From: Neomelitea salexigens DSM 19753
Lineage (GTDB): Bacteria; Pseudomonadota; Gammaproteobacteria; Pseudomonadales; Spongiibacteraceae
Assembly: GCF_000422345.1 (NCBI RefSeq)
Contig: NZ_AULP01000001.1
Span: 186,001 to 250,000, forward strand
Direction: 5' to 3'
Length of the DNA: 64,000 nucleotides
Shown piece after piece: positions 36,497-44,993 of the stretch. Position 1 is the stretch's first letter, and each line of letters begins with the position of its first letter. The notes below the pieces were generated by a model. The model did not search any database and was not told the DNA's origin. It was given only the letters and a program-made list of their open reading frames with translations. Position numbers and translations under genes: made by a program.

Positions 36497-37531
36497 CTAC
36501 TCTTCGCTAGCCCCTACACTTTCTTCTGCTTTTTTAGCAGTCGGCTTCGGTAGCAGCTGCTCGCGAATGGCCGATTCAATTTCATTGGCGATTTCGGGGT
36601 TCTCACTCAAGAAGCGTGCAGCGTTTGCCTTACCTTGACCAATCTTGTCGCCTTTATAAGCGTACCAGGCACCAGATTTATCAACTAAGCCCAGCTTGAC
36701 GCCCAAGTCGATAACTTCGCCCATGCGGTAAATACCACGGCCATACATGATTTGAAATTCAGCTTGCTTAAAGGGCGGTGAAACCTTGTTTTTCACAACT
36801 TTAACGCGGGTTTCATTACCAACAACCTCATCGCCCTCCTTCACCGCGCCGGTGCGACGAATATCCATGCGAACTGACGCGTAGAACTTCAGGGCATTCC
36901 CACCAGAGGTGGTTTCGGGGTTACCAAACATAACCCCAATCTTCATACGAATCTGGTTGATGAAAATCACCAGCGTATTGGTCTGCTTGATACTGCCAGT
37001 AAGCTTTCTCAGCGCCTGGGACATCAACCTCGCTTGAAGACCGACGTGAGAGTCACCCATGTCGCCCTCGATTTCAGCCTTCGGCACTAGCGCGGCGACC
37101 GAATCGATAACAATGACATCGACAGAGCCGGACCTAACCAGCATATCGGTAATTTCCAGCGCTTGTTCCCCGGTGTCGGGCTGAGAAACCAGCAAATCTT
37201 CCAGGTTCACACCAAGCTTTTCGGCGTACTGGGGGTCGAGGGCGTGTTCTGCATCAACAATAGCCACTGTCTTGCCCAGCTTTTGCGCCTCAGCCATTAC
37301 CTGCAAACACAGCGTGGTTTTACCCGACGACTCAGGGCCATATATCTCTACGATTCTTCCAAACGGCAGGCCACCGATCCCAAGGGCAACATCCAAACCC
37401 AATGAGCCTGTGGAAACAGAGGGCATGATTTCACGAGAGCTATCCCCCATTTTCATAATTGAGCCTTTACCAAACTGGCGCTCAATTTGCCCTAATGCCG
37501 ACTCCAGAGCCTTCTGTTTGTTGGCGTCCAT
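36497..37531 (-). CDS. recA: Recombinase A
   Basis: A 344-residue RecA, the strand-exchange and SOS co-protease protein. Walker [10 protein letters not shown] is at residues 65-73, and [39 protein letters not shown] and the glycine-rich core are intact. The start has AAGGGTGAG properly spaced. A LexA box lies 64 bases upstream (separate entry). In related genomes recX follows; here the next minus-strand gene in that role is 11 kb away, after a pilus locus on the other strand. Confidence 0.98.
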   Translation of the reverse strand: MDANKQKALESALGQIERQFGKGSIMKMGDSSREIMPSVSTGSLGLDVALGIGGLPFGRIVEIYGPESSGKTTLCLQVMAEAQKLGKTVAIVDAEHALDPQYAEKLGVNLEDLLVSQPDTGEQALEITDMLVRSGSVDVIVIDSVAALVPKAEIEGDMGDSHVGLQARLMSQALRKLTGSIKQTNTLVIFINQIRMKIGVMFGNPETTSGGNALKFYASVRMDIRRTGAVKEGDEVVGNETRVKVVKNKVSPPFKQAEFQIMYGRGIYRMGEVIDLGVKLGLVDKSGAWYAYKGDKIGQGKANAARFLSENPEIANEIESAIREQLLPKPTAKKAEESVGASEE

Positions 37532-37594
37532 AGTTTCTCACCCTTCTTTATGTCGCTAGTGGTCTTAACCACACTTGCGAGGCCGCTGACTAAT

Positions 37595-37614
37595 TACTGT
37601 ATATATACTCAGTA
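37595..37614 (-). promoter_or_regulatory. LexA (SOS) box of recA
   Basis: A 20-base site with perfect outer half-sites TACTG at 37595-37599 and CAGTA at 37610-37614 and an AT-rich TATATATACT centre, close to the gammaproteobacterial LexA consensus (CTGT-N8-ACAG family). It lies 64-83 bases upstream of the recA start. On the minus strand a TTGACA at 37628-37633 could be the -35 element, and the box would cover the -10 region. It is in the recA-mutS intergenic region, so whether it affects mutS is unknown. Confidence 0.85.
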
Positions 37615-37752
37615 TTATGTAAGGCGTTGTCAATCCCTGCTGAAAAAAAGTCCTGCTCACGACGCTGGCGACACAACGAGGCATTCCGTAAACTTCTCGC
37701 TTTTCCCCAGCAAAGTGACGAGCGGATTTTCCCTCGGGTTCGGAGAGTGATT

Positions 37753-40317
37753 ATGAATGCAGGCATCGACCTGGCCCAGCACACGCCGATGATGCAGCAA
37801 TACTTGAAAATCAAGGCGCAACATCCGCAGGAATTACTATTTTACCGGATGGGCGACTTTTATGAGCTCTTTTTCGATGACGCAAAACGCGCTTCCGACT
37901 TACTGGATATCACCCTCACAGCCCGCGGAAAATCTGGCGGAAACCCAATTCCTATGTGCGGCGTTCCCTATCACGCGGCGGAAGGCTATCTCGCTCGCCT
38001 GGTGAAATATGGCGTTTCCGTTGCGATTTGCGAGCAAGTCGGCGACCCCGCCACCAGCAAAGGCCCGGTTGAAAGAAAGGTCGCACGCATTGTCACCCCC
38101 GGCACACTGAGCGATGAGGCGCTGCTCGACGAACGCCGCGACAATCTGCTTGTCGCCTGTTGCCGACAAGAAAACACTTTCGGTTTAGCCGTTCTCGACA
38201 TGAGCAGCGGCCGCTTCAGCGTATCAGAATTGACGAATGAACCGGCCTTGCTAAGCGAGTTACAGCGGCTGCGCCCAGCCGAGCTACTAATACCCGAAGA
38301 TTTTGGCGGCGAGTGGTTGCCAGATATACCCGGCAGGCGCGCCCTTCCGCCTTGGGACTTCGATAGCGAAAGTGCGCTGCGATTACTGTGCAGCCACTTC
38401 CAGGTTCAAGACCTCGCCGGCTTTGGCTGCGACGGCCTGCCCCTCGCAACGGCAGCTGCCGGCTGCTTGTTACAATACGTAAAAGATACGCAACGCTGCG
38501 AATTGCCGCACATTCGTCGACTCCAGCACGATGCATGCGAGCGGGCTGTCGCCATGGACGCCGCCACCCGCCGCAACCTCGAGCTTGATACAAATCTCAG
38601 CGGCGGTACCGATAACACTCTCGCCTCCGTGATTGATCGCTGTCAGACAGCAATGGGCAGTCGGCTTCTCAAACGTTGGCTTCATCGCCCGCTACGCGAC
38701 CGAGTAGTATTAGAAGCTAGGCGAAACAGTATCGCGGCACTTATCCAGGATTATCACTTTGAATCCATTCGTGAACAGCTAAAAGCCATCGGCGATCTGG
38801 AGAGAATTTTGGCGCGTGTTGCGCTGCGTTCGGCTCGCCCCCGGGATCTTTCTCGCCTGCAGGGTTCACTTGCCATTTTGCCGACCCTGCAGCAACTGTT
38901 AGCGGCAATTCCCACGGAACATATTCGTGGAATTGCAGCAGATATCAGTAGCTTCCCAACACTCGCTGAACTATTACAAACAGCCATCATCGACAATCCG
39001 CCTGTGGTCATTCGGGACGGCGGCGTCATCGCACCGGGCTATGACGCCGAGCTGGATGAGCTGCGAAGCCTGAGCAGTGATGCGGGCGAATTTTTGGTGG
39101 CAATGGAGCAGCGCGAAAAAGAGCGGACTGGTCTCAGTAGCTTAAAAGTCGGCTATAACCGTGTGCACGGCTATTACATAGAAATCAGCCGCACACAGGC
39201 GGAAAATGCACCAACAGAATATATTCGTCGACAAACCTTAAAAAATGCCGAGCGCTTTATCACACCGGAACTCAAAGAGTTCGAAGACCGCGCGCTCAGC
39301 AGCAAAAGCCGCGCACTGGCGCGAGAAAAAGCGCTCTACGAAGCATTACTGGATCGTTTGAATGAGCATCTAGGTGCCCTGCAGCTCTCGGCACACGCGC
39401 TGTGCGAATTAGATGTGTTAAGCAACCTCGCAGAACGCGCCTTACAGCTGGACTTCTGTGAACCGGAGTTTACCGACAGTGGTTGCATAGATATCGAGCA
39501 GGGTCGTCACCCCGTGGTCGAGAGCGTTCTAGACGAACCCTTCATCGCCAACGACCTCAACCTGGATCGCCGTCGCAGAACCCTCATCATTACCGGCCCG
39601 AATATGGGCGGTAAATCGACCTATATGCGCCAAACCGCGCTGATAGTTCTGCTGGCCCATATCGGCAGCTTCGTTCCGGCGAAACGCGCTAAGCTAAGCG
39701 TGGTGGATCAAATCTTCACCCGCATCGGCTCCTCTGACGACCTGGCCGGCGGACGCTCGACCTTCATGGTGGAGATGACCGAGACGGCAAATATTCTCCA
39801 CAACGCCACACAAAATAGCCTGGTGTTAATGGATGAAATTGGTCGCGGTACCAGCACCTTTGACGGCCTGTCGCTCGCCTGGGCCAGCGCTATTGAACTC
39901 GCCGACAAGGTCAAGGCCTTCACCCTGTTTGCCACCCACTACTTTGAATTAACGGTTCTGCCCGAGACCTATCCCTGCGCGGCCAATGTTCACCTCGGTG
40001 TGCGGGAATTCAAAGACCATGTCGTCTTTTTGCACCGTCTTGAGGAAGGGCCAGCTAATCGCAGTTATGGCCTACAGGTGGCAAAACTTGCCGGAATGCC
40101 CGAAAAAGTAATCTCGGCCGCTCGCAGTAAACTCAATGAGCTGGAACAACAGGCGATTGCCCCGGTGATAAAAACCAGTGGCCCGCAGGCGGATTTGTTT
40201 GCCAGCCCCACCCTCTCAGCAGTCGACGAGGCACTGGCAGACATCGACCCCGACGCGCTGACGCCCCGCCAAGCATTGGAAGCCCTCTATCAGCTCAAAG
40301 AATTGGGTGATAAGTGA
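37753..40317 (+). CDS. mutS: DNA mismatch repair protein MutS
   Basis: An 854-residue MutS, matching the E. coli length. The mismatch-reading Phe36-x-Glu38 is in [18 protein letters not shown] at the same numbering as in E. coli. The C-terminal ATPase has Walker [10 protein letters not shown] near residue 617, [21 protein letters not shown], and FATHYFELT. The ATG at 37753 has GGAG about 8 bases upstream; a longer open frame to 37627 is not family-like. It is divergent from recA with a 221-base gap holding the LexA box, and followed by fdxA, an arrangement common in gammaproteobacteria. Confidence 0.97.
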   Translation: MNAGIDLAQHTPMMQQYLKIKAQHPQELLFYRMGDFYELFFDDAKRASDLLDITLTARGKSGGNPIPMCGVPYHAAEGYLARLVKYGVSVAICEQVGDPATSKGPVERKVARIVTPGTLSDEALLDERRDNLLVACCRQENTFGLAVLDMSSGRFSVSELTNEPALLSELQRLRPAELLIPEDFGGEWLPDIPGRRALPPWDFDSESALRLLCSHFQVQDLAGFGCDGLPLATAAAGCLLQYVKDTQRCELPHIRRLQHDACERAVAMDAATRRNLELDTNLSGGTDNTLASVIDRCQTAMGSRLLKRWLHRPLRDRVVLEARRNSIAALIQDYHFESIREQLKAIGDLERILARVALRSARPRDLSRLQGSLAILPTLQQLLAAIPTEHIRGIAADISSFPTLAELLQTAIIDNPPVVIRDGGVIAPGYDAELDELRSLSSDAGEFLVAMEQREKERTGLSSLKVGYNRVHGYYIEISRTQAENAPTEYIRRQTLKNAERFITPELKEFEDRALSSKSRALAREKALYEALLDRLNEHLGALQLSAHALCELDVLSNLAERALQLDFCEPEFTDSGCIDIEQGRHPVVESVLDEPFIANDLNLDRRRRTLIITGPNMGGKSTYMRQTALIVLLAHIGSFVPAKRAKLSVVDQIFTRIGSSDDLAGGRSTFMVEMTETANILHNATQNSLVLMDEIGRGTSTFDGLSLAWASAIELADKVKAFTLFATHYFELTVLPETYPCAANVHLGVREFKDHVVFLHRLEEGPANRSYGLQVAKLAGMPEKVISAARSKLNELEQQAIAPVIKTSGPQADLFASPTLSAVDEALADIDPDALTPRQALEALYQLKELGDK

Positions 40318-40452
40318 TCAATATCAGCTCATCAGTAAAACAAATTATGTACACCTAAATTATTGTTAAGGCTGACGCTGTACCGATATTTTTTCCTGGT
40401 GTTACAATGCGCGCTTGCCGATTCACAGTCAGAGAGTAAGGGGCTGACCAAA

Positions 40453-40776
40453 ATGACTTTTGTTGTAGGTGAAAATTGCATCAAGTGTAAGCACACAGAC
40501 TGTGTGGAAGTATGTCCTGTTGACTGTTTTTACGAAGGCCCGAACTTTCTGGTTATTCACCCAGATGAGTGCATCGATTGCGCACTGTGTGAGCCCGAGT
40601 GCCCGGTAGAAGCCATTTTCTCGGAAGATGAACTCCCCGATGATCAACAAGTATTTCTTGAGTTGAATGCCGAGCTCGCAGAGGTTTGGCCGAATATCAC
40701 AGAAATGAAAGATGCTCCGGCCGACGCAGAAGAATGGGCAGGAAAACCAGATAAACTCCAGTACTTAGAGAGATAA
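40453..40776 (+). CDS. fdxA: 7Fe ferredoxin FdxA
   Basis: A 107-residue electron carrier with one 3Fe-4S and one 4Fe-4S cluster. The nine cysteines (residues 9, 12, 17, 21, 25, 40, 43, 46 and 50) lie in [19 protein letters not shown] and [18 protein letters not shown], the FdxA pattern, and the C-terminal acidic extension ([32 protein letters not shown]) is standard. The ATG at 40453 has AAGGGG 10 bases upstream. An independent promoter probably lies upstream (TTACAAT near 40402-40408). A strong terminator follows. Confidence 0.96.
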   Translation: MTFVVGENCIKCKHTDCVEVCPVDCFYEGPNFLVIHPDECIDCALCEPECPVEAIFSEDELPDDQQVFLELNAELAEVWPNITEMKDAPADAEEWAGKPDKLQYLER

Positions 40777-40795
40777 TCACTCTTTACCTGCTGTG

Positions 40796-40823
40796 AAAAA
40801 GCCCGCTCAATGCGGGTTTTTTT
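40796..40823 (+). terminator. Rho-independent terminator of fdxA
   Basis: CCCGC (40802-40806) pairs with GCGGG (40812-40816) over a 5-base loop; the stem extends by A-T pairs through the preceding AAAAA and the trailing run of seven T (40817-40823). It is 20 bases after the fdxA stop and could work on both strands. Confidence 0.9.
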
Positions 40824-41022
40824 ATGCCTCACTCCCGCCCATATGCGGCAGCCTGGCCAAAGGTAAAGGAACAAAACCGCTGAATTTGCGTCACAGCTAC
40901 ACCATGTCGCGACATGGCCAATGCAAAAGAGCTACCGACAGAAATACCCGTCGTCAGCGTTTGCACAGCGAGGCGCAAGGAACATCGACGCCCGAAACCT
41001 AACAACTATGGAGCGTATTCAT

Positions 41023-41250
41023 ATGAAGAAATTCACGTCATTTTTTGATCATGTTTTTCTCGGACGAGGCATCTTAATGGTTGCGATAACACTCGGTGGC
41101 ACGGTTGCCCTGACTGCGTGCGACCGCAACGAGGGCCCCGTTGAAGAAGCGGCTGAAAGCGTTGATGAAAGCTTTGAAAGCGCCAGAGATTCCTACCAAG
41201 AGGGCGTAGAAGAAGTCAAAGACGAATACGACGATCACACTACTGAATAA
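41023..41250 (+). CDS. Small acidic lipoprotein
   Basis: A 75-residue lipoprotein of unknown function. After a longish N terminus (MKKFTSFFDHVFLGRGILMVAITLGG) the lipobox LTAC has Cys33, and the mature part is only 43 residues, very acidic and helical with a repeating pattern (EEAAESVDESFESARDSYQEGVEEVKDEYDD). Such a helix might oligomerise or lie along the periplasmic side of a membrane. The ATG at 41023 is favoured by GGAG 9 bases upstream. It stands alone between two hairpins. I do not recognise a family. Confidence 0.72.
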   Translation: MKKFTSFFDHVFLGRGILMVAITLGGTVALTACDRNEGPVEEAAESVDESFESARDSYQEGVEEVKDEYDDHTTE

Positions 41251-41263
41251 GCCCCTCATGGGA

Positions 41264-41288
41264 GAAAGGTCAGCCCTGCTGACCTTTC
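41264..41288 (+). terminator. Hairpin after the small lipoprotein gene
   Basis: An 11-base-pair perfect stem, GAAAGGTCAGC (41264-41274) with GCTGACCTTTC (41278-41288), and a 3-base loop, begins 13 bases after the stop codon. There is no proper T-run beyond the TTTC of the stem, so it may stall polymerase or protect the transcript rather than terminate efficiently. Confidence 0.55.
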
Positions 41289-41369
41289 GTATCCTGACGT
41301 ATCGCTTTTGACAGCGCCCCTACACTCTCGCTTTAATTAGCGTTTTAATGCCAACCAGATAGGACTCCC

Positions 41370-43097
41370 TTGGACGCTGCCAGCATCAACACCCTTTTTC
41401 TGATCGGCGCCAGCCTCGTCGCAGCCAGTATCCTCGTTAGCTCCGTTTCCTCTCGGCTGGGCATTCCAATTCTTCTCATCTTTTTGGGCGTCGGCATGCT
41501 AGCCGGCGAAGAAGGCCCGGGAGGCATTCGCTTCGACAACTTTTCAACCGCCTATCTCATTAGCAACCTTGCGCTGGCGGTTATCCTTCTTGATGGCGGC
41601 ATGCGCACGCGAATAAGCAGTTTTAGAGTCGCACTTTGGCCCGCACTGTCACTCGCCACCTTTGGTGTTGTGATTACCGCAGCGCTCACCGGCTGGGTCG
41701 CCACCCTGCTTTTCCCTCTCACCTGGATGGAGGGTCTGCTGATAGGCGCCATCGTCGGCTCCACCGATGCTGCAGCCGTTTTCTCGCTATTAGGCGGTAA
41801 AGGCCTCAATGAGCGGGTTGGCGCCACCTTGGAAATAGAGTCGGGCAGCAACGACCCGATGGCGATGTTCCTGACGATCAGTCTTATTGAATTACTGCGC
41901 AGCGCCCAACCACTCTCATTATCACTGGCAGTGGATTTACTGTGGCAGTTCGGCTTGGGAATCGGCCTGGGTGTCGGCGGCGGCTACCTGCTGTGGCGCT
42001 TAATCAATAAAATGGAGCTCGCCAGTGGCCTTTATCCCCTGCTGGCTGTTAGCGGCGGCCTGATTATCTATGCCCTCACCACCGCTGCTGGCGGCAGCGG
42101 CATTCTCGCTATTTACCTTTGTGGTTTGGTGTTGGGGAATCGCCCGGTGCGCAACCGCCATGGTATTTTGCATATGTTCGACGGTCTGGCCTGGCTCAGC
42201 CAAATCGCTATGTTCTTGGTGCTGGGACTATTAATTACCCCAAGCGAGTTATTTGCAGTGACCCTGCCTGCCCTGGCACTGGCATTGTGGATGATCTTCT
42301 TTGCACGGCCGCTCGCCGTATTCACTAGCTTAATCCCCTTCAGGAGCTTTGCCCTGCGTGAAAGGGCCTTTATAGCCTGGGTTGGGCTACGCGGCGCCGT
42401 ACCTATTATCCTAGCGATATTCCCGATGATGGCAGGCTTGGAAGACGCCCAACTCTACTTCAATGTCGCCTTTTTTATCGTTTTAGTATCGCTGTTATTC
42501 CAGGGAAGCAGCCTGAGCTGGGCGGCGCGACGCGCCGATGTCGTCGTGCCCGCAACGCCGGCCCCGGTTTCGCGCGTTGGCCTTGAGGTACATATCGCCA
42601 GTCAATGGGAGCTCTTCGTCTACACCCTGGCTGCGGACAAATGGTATATCGGTCGGCCATTAAAGCAGCTGCATATGCCCGAGAATACGCGGATCGCGGC
42701 ATTATTCCGCGACCGACAGCTCCTCCACCCAAGCGGCAGCACACTGCTCCTAAGCGGTGATATTCTCTGTGTCATCGCACACGATGCAGACCTGCCAGCA
42801 CTTGGAAAGCTGTTTAGCGAGGCGCCAACGCAAGGATTGGATATGCGCTTCTTCGGCGACTTTATTCTCCAAGCAGATGCGCGCTTAGCCGATATTGCCC
42901 AGCTGTATAACTTGAAGGTCAGCGACAAGAATGCCGGCCTCACCCTCGCGCAATTTTTATCTCGGCGATTGTCCAGCAAACCGGTGTTGGGCGACCACAT
43001 TCGATGGCAGAACATGATCTGGACGGTCGCAGAGATGAAAGGCAAGCGCATCAGCAAAATAGGCTTGCGGAGCGACTCAACTGAAGACTTGCCCTAG
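41370..43097 (+). CDS. nhaP2: Potassium/proton antiporter NhaP2 (CvrA type)
   Basis: A 575-residue CPA1 antiporter. The first residues after the start ([56 protein letters not shown]) align with E. coli CvrA, which supports the TTG start at 41370 (AGGA 5 bases upstream). About 12 membrane segments follow, with [42 protein letters not shown] carrying the acidic transport residues. The last 150 residues are cytoplasmic and include a TrkA_C-like domain ([26 protein letters not shown]). The family expels K+ in exchange for protons during alkaline or osmotic stress. Confidence 0.93.
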   Translation: MDAASINTLFLIGASLVAASILVSSVSSRLGIPILLIFLGVGMLAGEEGPGGIRFDNFSTAYLISNLALAVILLDGGMRTRISSFRVALWPALSLATFGVVITAALTGWVATLLFPLTWMEGLLIGAIVGSTDAAAVFSLLGGKGLNERVGATLEIESGSNDPMAMFLTISLIELLRSAQPLSLSLAVDLLWQFGLGIGLGVGGGYLLWRLINKMELASGLYPLLAVSGGLIIYALTTAAGGSGILAIYLCGLVLGNRPVRNRHGILHMFDGLAWLSQIAMFLVLGLLITPSELFAVTLPALALALWMIFFARPLAVFTSLIPFRSFALRERAFIAWVGLRGAVPIILAIFPMMAGLEDAQLYFNVAFFIVLVSLLFQGSSLSWAARRADVVVPATPAPVSRVGLEVHIASQWELFVYTLAADKWYIGRPLKQLHMPENTRIAALFRDRQLLHPSGSTLLLSGDILCVIAHDADLPALGKLFSEAPTQGLDMRFFGDFILQADARLADIAQLYNLKVSDKNAGLTLAQFLSRRLSSKPVLGDHIRWQNMIWTVAEMKGKRISKIGLRSDSTEDLP

Positions 43098-43131
43098 AGC
43101 CTGTTCACACTGATTACGCCACGTCTGTTGC

Positions 43132-43210
43132 GGCTAAAAGTTCGCCAATCCAGGAATGATAAGAGAACTCTGGTCATTCCACATAAACGACAAGTGGTGG
43201 ATTTTTAGCC
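43132..43210. repeat. Imperfect fold-back element in the nhaP2-SDR gap
   Basis: In the 179-base gap between nhaP2 and the convergent SDR gene, GGCTAAAA (43132-43139) is answered by TTTTAGCC (43203-43210), and inside it GGAATG (43153-43158) by CATTCC (43175-43180). The arms between are not complementary throughout, so this is a mosaic hairpin. The flanks (AGCCTGTTCACAC at 43097-43109, GCCGAAGGGCTGGAGCC at 43215-43231) read like parts of a dispersed non-coding repeat, or the end of a decayed insertion element. No reading frame is evident. Copy number cannot be judged from one window. Confidence 0.4.
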
Positions 43211-43276
43211 ACAAGCCGAAGGGCTGGAGCCAAAAATAACCGCCAGCCGGTGCAATTCAATGAGTATGAGCAAACC

Positions 43277-44068
43277 CTAGAATAGGGATTTCATCGTACC
43301 GCCATCAACCACCAACGATGCGCCCGTGATGTAACTGGCCGCATCCGACAGTAGAAATGCACCGGCGCGACCGAACTCCTCCGGCTCACCGTAGCGCCCG
43401 AGCGGAATCAACGCCTCATTCGCGGCCCGTTGCTGCTCCACCGCCACTTCTCTCATCTGCGCTTGATTGGCATCCAGCGACTTTATTCGGTCTGTATAGA
43501 TTATCCCCGGAATCAAATTGTTAACGCGGATTTGGTCGGCAGCCAGGGAGCGACTTAAACTCTTTGCCAAACTGCTGACGCCCGAACGCATCACATTGGA
43601 CAGTAATAGAAAATCGATCGGCTCTTTTACCGACGACGACGTCAGCATCAAAATTGCTCCCCCGCCCGCGTTACGCAGGTGAGGCAGGGTTTCCCTCACT
43701 AGGCGTACCGCACTCATCAGGGTTAAGTTAAATGCGTTTTGCCAGTCGTCATCGGTAAACGCGTCAAAGCCCCCGGGCGGTGGTCCGCCGGCATTGACCA
43801 AGACTCCATTCACCTCACCAAACTCCTCCACGCCTTGAGCTACCCAAGCGCGAATACTCTCTGCATCAGCCATATCCAGGCCCGCGCCCACAACGCGGGT
43901 GCCGTAACGTTCCGCTAACTGCGCTGCCGATGCCTGGGTTCGCTGTACATCGCGGCTACCCAATAATAGCGTTGCGCCAGCTTGGGCCAGGTTCTCGGCG
44001 ATGGCATAGCCCAGCCCCTTACTGGCACCCGCCAACAAAAAGACCTTTCCACTCACACCTAAGTCCAT
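43277..44068 (-). CDS. Atypical short-chain dehydrogenase/reductase family protein
   Basis: A 263-residue SDR-fold protein. The nucleotide-binding turn is GASKGLG at residues 14-20, with VNAGGPPPGGF and the C-terminal GASLVVDGGTMKSLF. The usual catalytic Tyr and Lys are absent: after Ser144-146 the expected Tyr position is Ser157 and the Lys position is Arg161 (LLSNVMRSGVSSLAKS). This matches a BKR-like SDR subgroup known to lack a full catalytic tetrad, so it may use a different chemistry or act as a non-classical reductase. The ATG at 44068 has AGGAGAG upstream. It is divergent from a TetR gene, 234 bases away, a layout that often means regulation of the SDR by that protein. Confidence 0.88.
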   Translation of the reverse strand: MDLGVSGKVFLLAGASKGLGYAIAENLAQAGATLLLGSRDVQRTQASAAQLAERYGTRVVGAGLDMADAESIRAWVAQGVEEFGEVNGVLVNAGGPPPGGFDAFTDDDWQNAFNLTLMSAVRLVRETLPHLRNAGGGAILMLTSSSVKEPIDFLLLSNVMRSGVSSLAKSLSRSLAADQIRVNNLIPGIIYTDRIKSLDANQAQMREVAVEQQRAANEALIPLGRYGEPEEFGRAGAFLLSDAASYITGASLVVDGGTMKSLF

Positions 44069-44302
44069 TTTCTCTCTCCTGAAACATGACACTGCAACAG
44101 CGCCCACCCAAACAATAGCGGCCTGAATTGCGCCTGAGCACCGACAATATCGGCCGTTAAATTATCGAAGTCGGCCACGAAAACCGTCGAATTTCGGGCT
44201 TTGTCACGGCTTTGGGGCAAAAATCGCATTTTCGTGAAAAAAAGATGACAAGCCCACTCCCAGCTGTCAACATTGCTGTCGCATCAATTTAGAAGTGACC
44301 TT

Positions 44303-44986
44303 ATGGCCAGCAATACATCCTCCAGTTATCACCACGGCAATCTCCGTCAAGAGCTGATGGAGCTTGCAGAAAAACACTTGGTCGAGGGCGGCGTCCGCGA
44401 TCTGAGCTTGCGTGCTCTCGCCCGTGAAATCGGCGTATCGCAGACGGCGCCCTATCGCCATTTCCGCGACAAAAATGCGCTACTCGCGGCCCTCGCAACA
44501 GAGGGCTTTAAACGCTTTTTTGAAATGGGGCGCCCCAGTGAAGAAGAGCCCCGGGCAGACAAAAGCTTACTCTACTTTGGCTTGGCCTATGTAAAGTTTG
44601 CCCGTGAGCACACTGAACTATTTCACCTGATGTTCGGCCCAGCCCTGCAACCTCGCAACCAATATCCCGAATTGTTTGCGGCCGGCCGCGAAGCGATTTA
44701 TAAAGTGCGCGCGGGCGTCGAGCGTGGCCTCGCCAACGGCGAGCTTCGCCCCCTAGATAACGTTGCATCTATTGCCCACACGGTATGGGCAGCCGTGCAC
44801 GGCGTAACCACTCTGATGCTGGATCACGCAGACACCTATGGCTATCACCGCGATTTGCACCTTCAAGCTGAAAAATCTATGCGCATGATGATCGCGGGTC
44901 TCTGCACGGACCCGAGCTACATCTCGACACTGCCTGATGAGTCAACGCACTACCCTCCAGAGTCGGCGCAGAAGGCCTCAGCCTAG
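44303..44986 (+). CDS. TetR/AcrR family transcriptional regulator
   Basis: A 227-residue TetR-family repressor. The helix-turn-helix is in RDLSLRALAREIGVSQTAPYRHFRDKNALLAALATEGFKRF, near residues 33-73, and the ligand-binding part includes YVKFAREHTELFHLMFGP and AHTVWAAVHGVTTLML, typical of the WHG-domain (TetR_C_33) group. ATG 44303 was chosen from the family-like YHHGNLRQELMELAEKHL start; its ribosome site is weak. It faces away from the SDR gene across a 234-base gap and is the best candidate regulator of it. The ligand is unknown. Confidence 0.9.
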   Translation: MASNTSSSYHHGNLRQELMELAEKHLVEGGVRDLSLRALAREIGVSQTAPYRHFRDKNALLAALATEGFKRFFEMGRPSEEEPRADKSLLYFGLAYVKFAREHTELFHLMFGPALQPRNQYPELFAAGREAIYKVRAGVERGLANGELRPLDNVASIAHTVWAAVHGVTTLMLDHADTYGYHRDLHLQAEKSMRMMIAGLCTDPSYISTLPDESTHYPPESAQKASA

Positions 44987-44993
44987 CCTTCAG

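Noticed and set aside
37627-37752. 42-residue extension of MutS
   Set aside because: It starts at TTG within the recA-mutS promoter region and does not match MutS; the Phe-x-Glu motif has E. coli numbering from the ATG at 37753.
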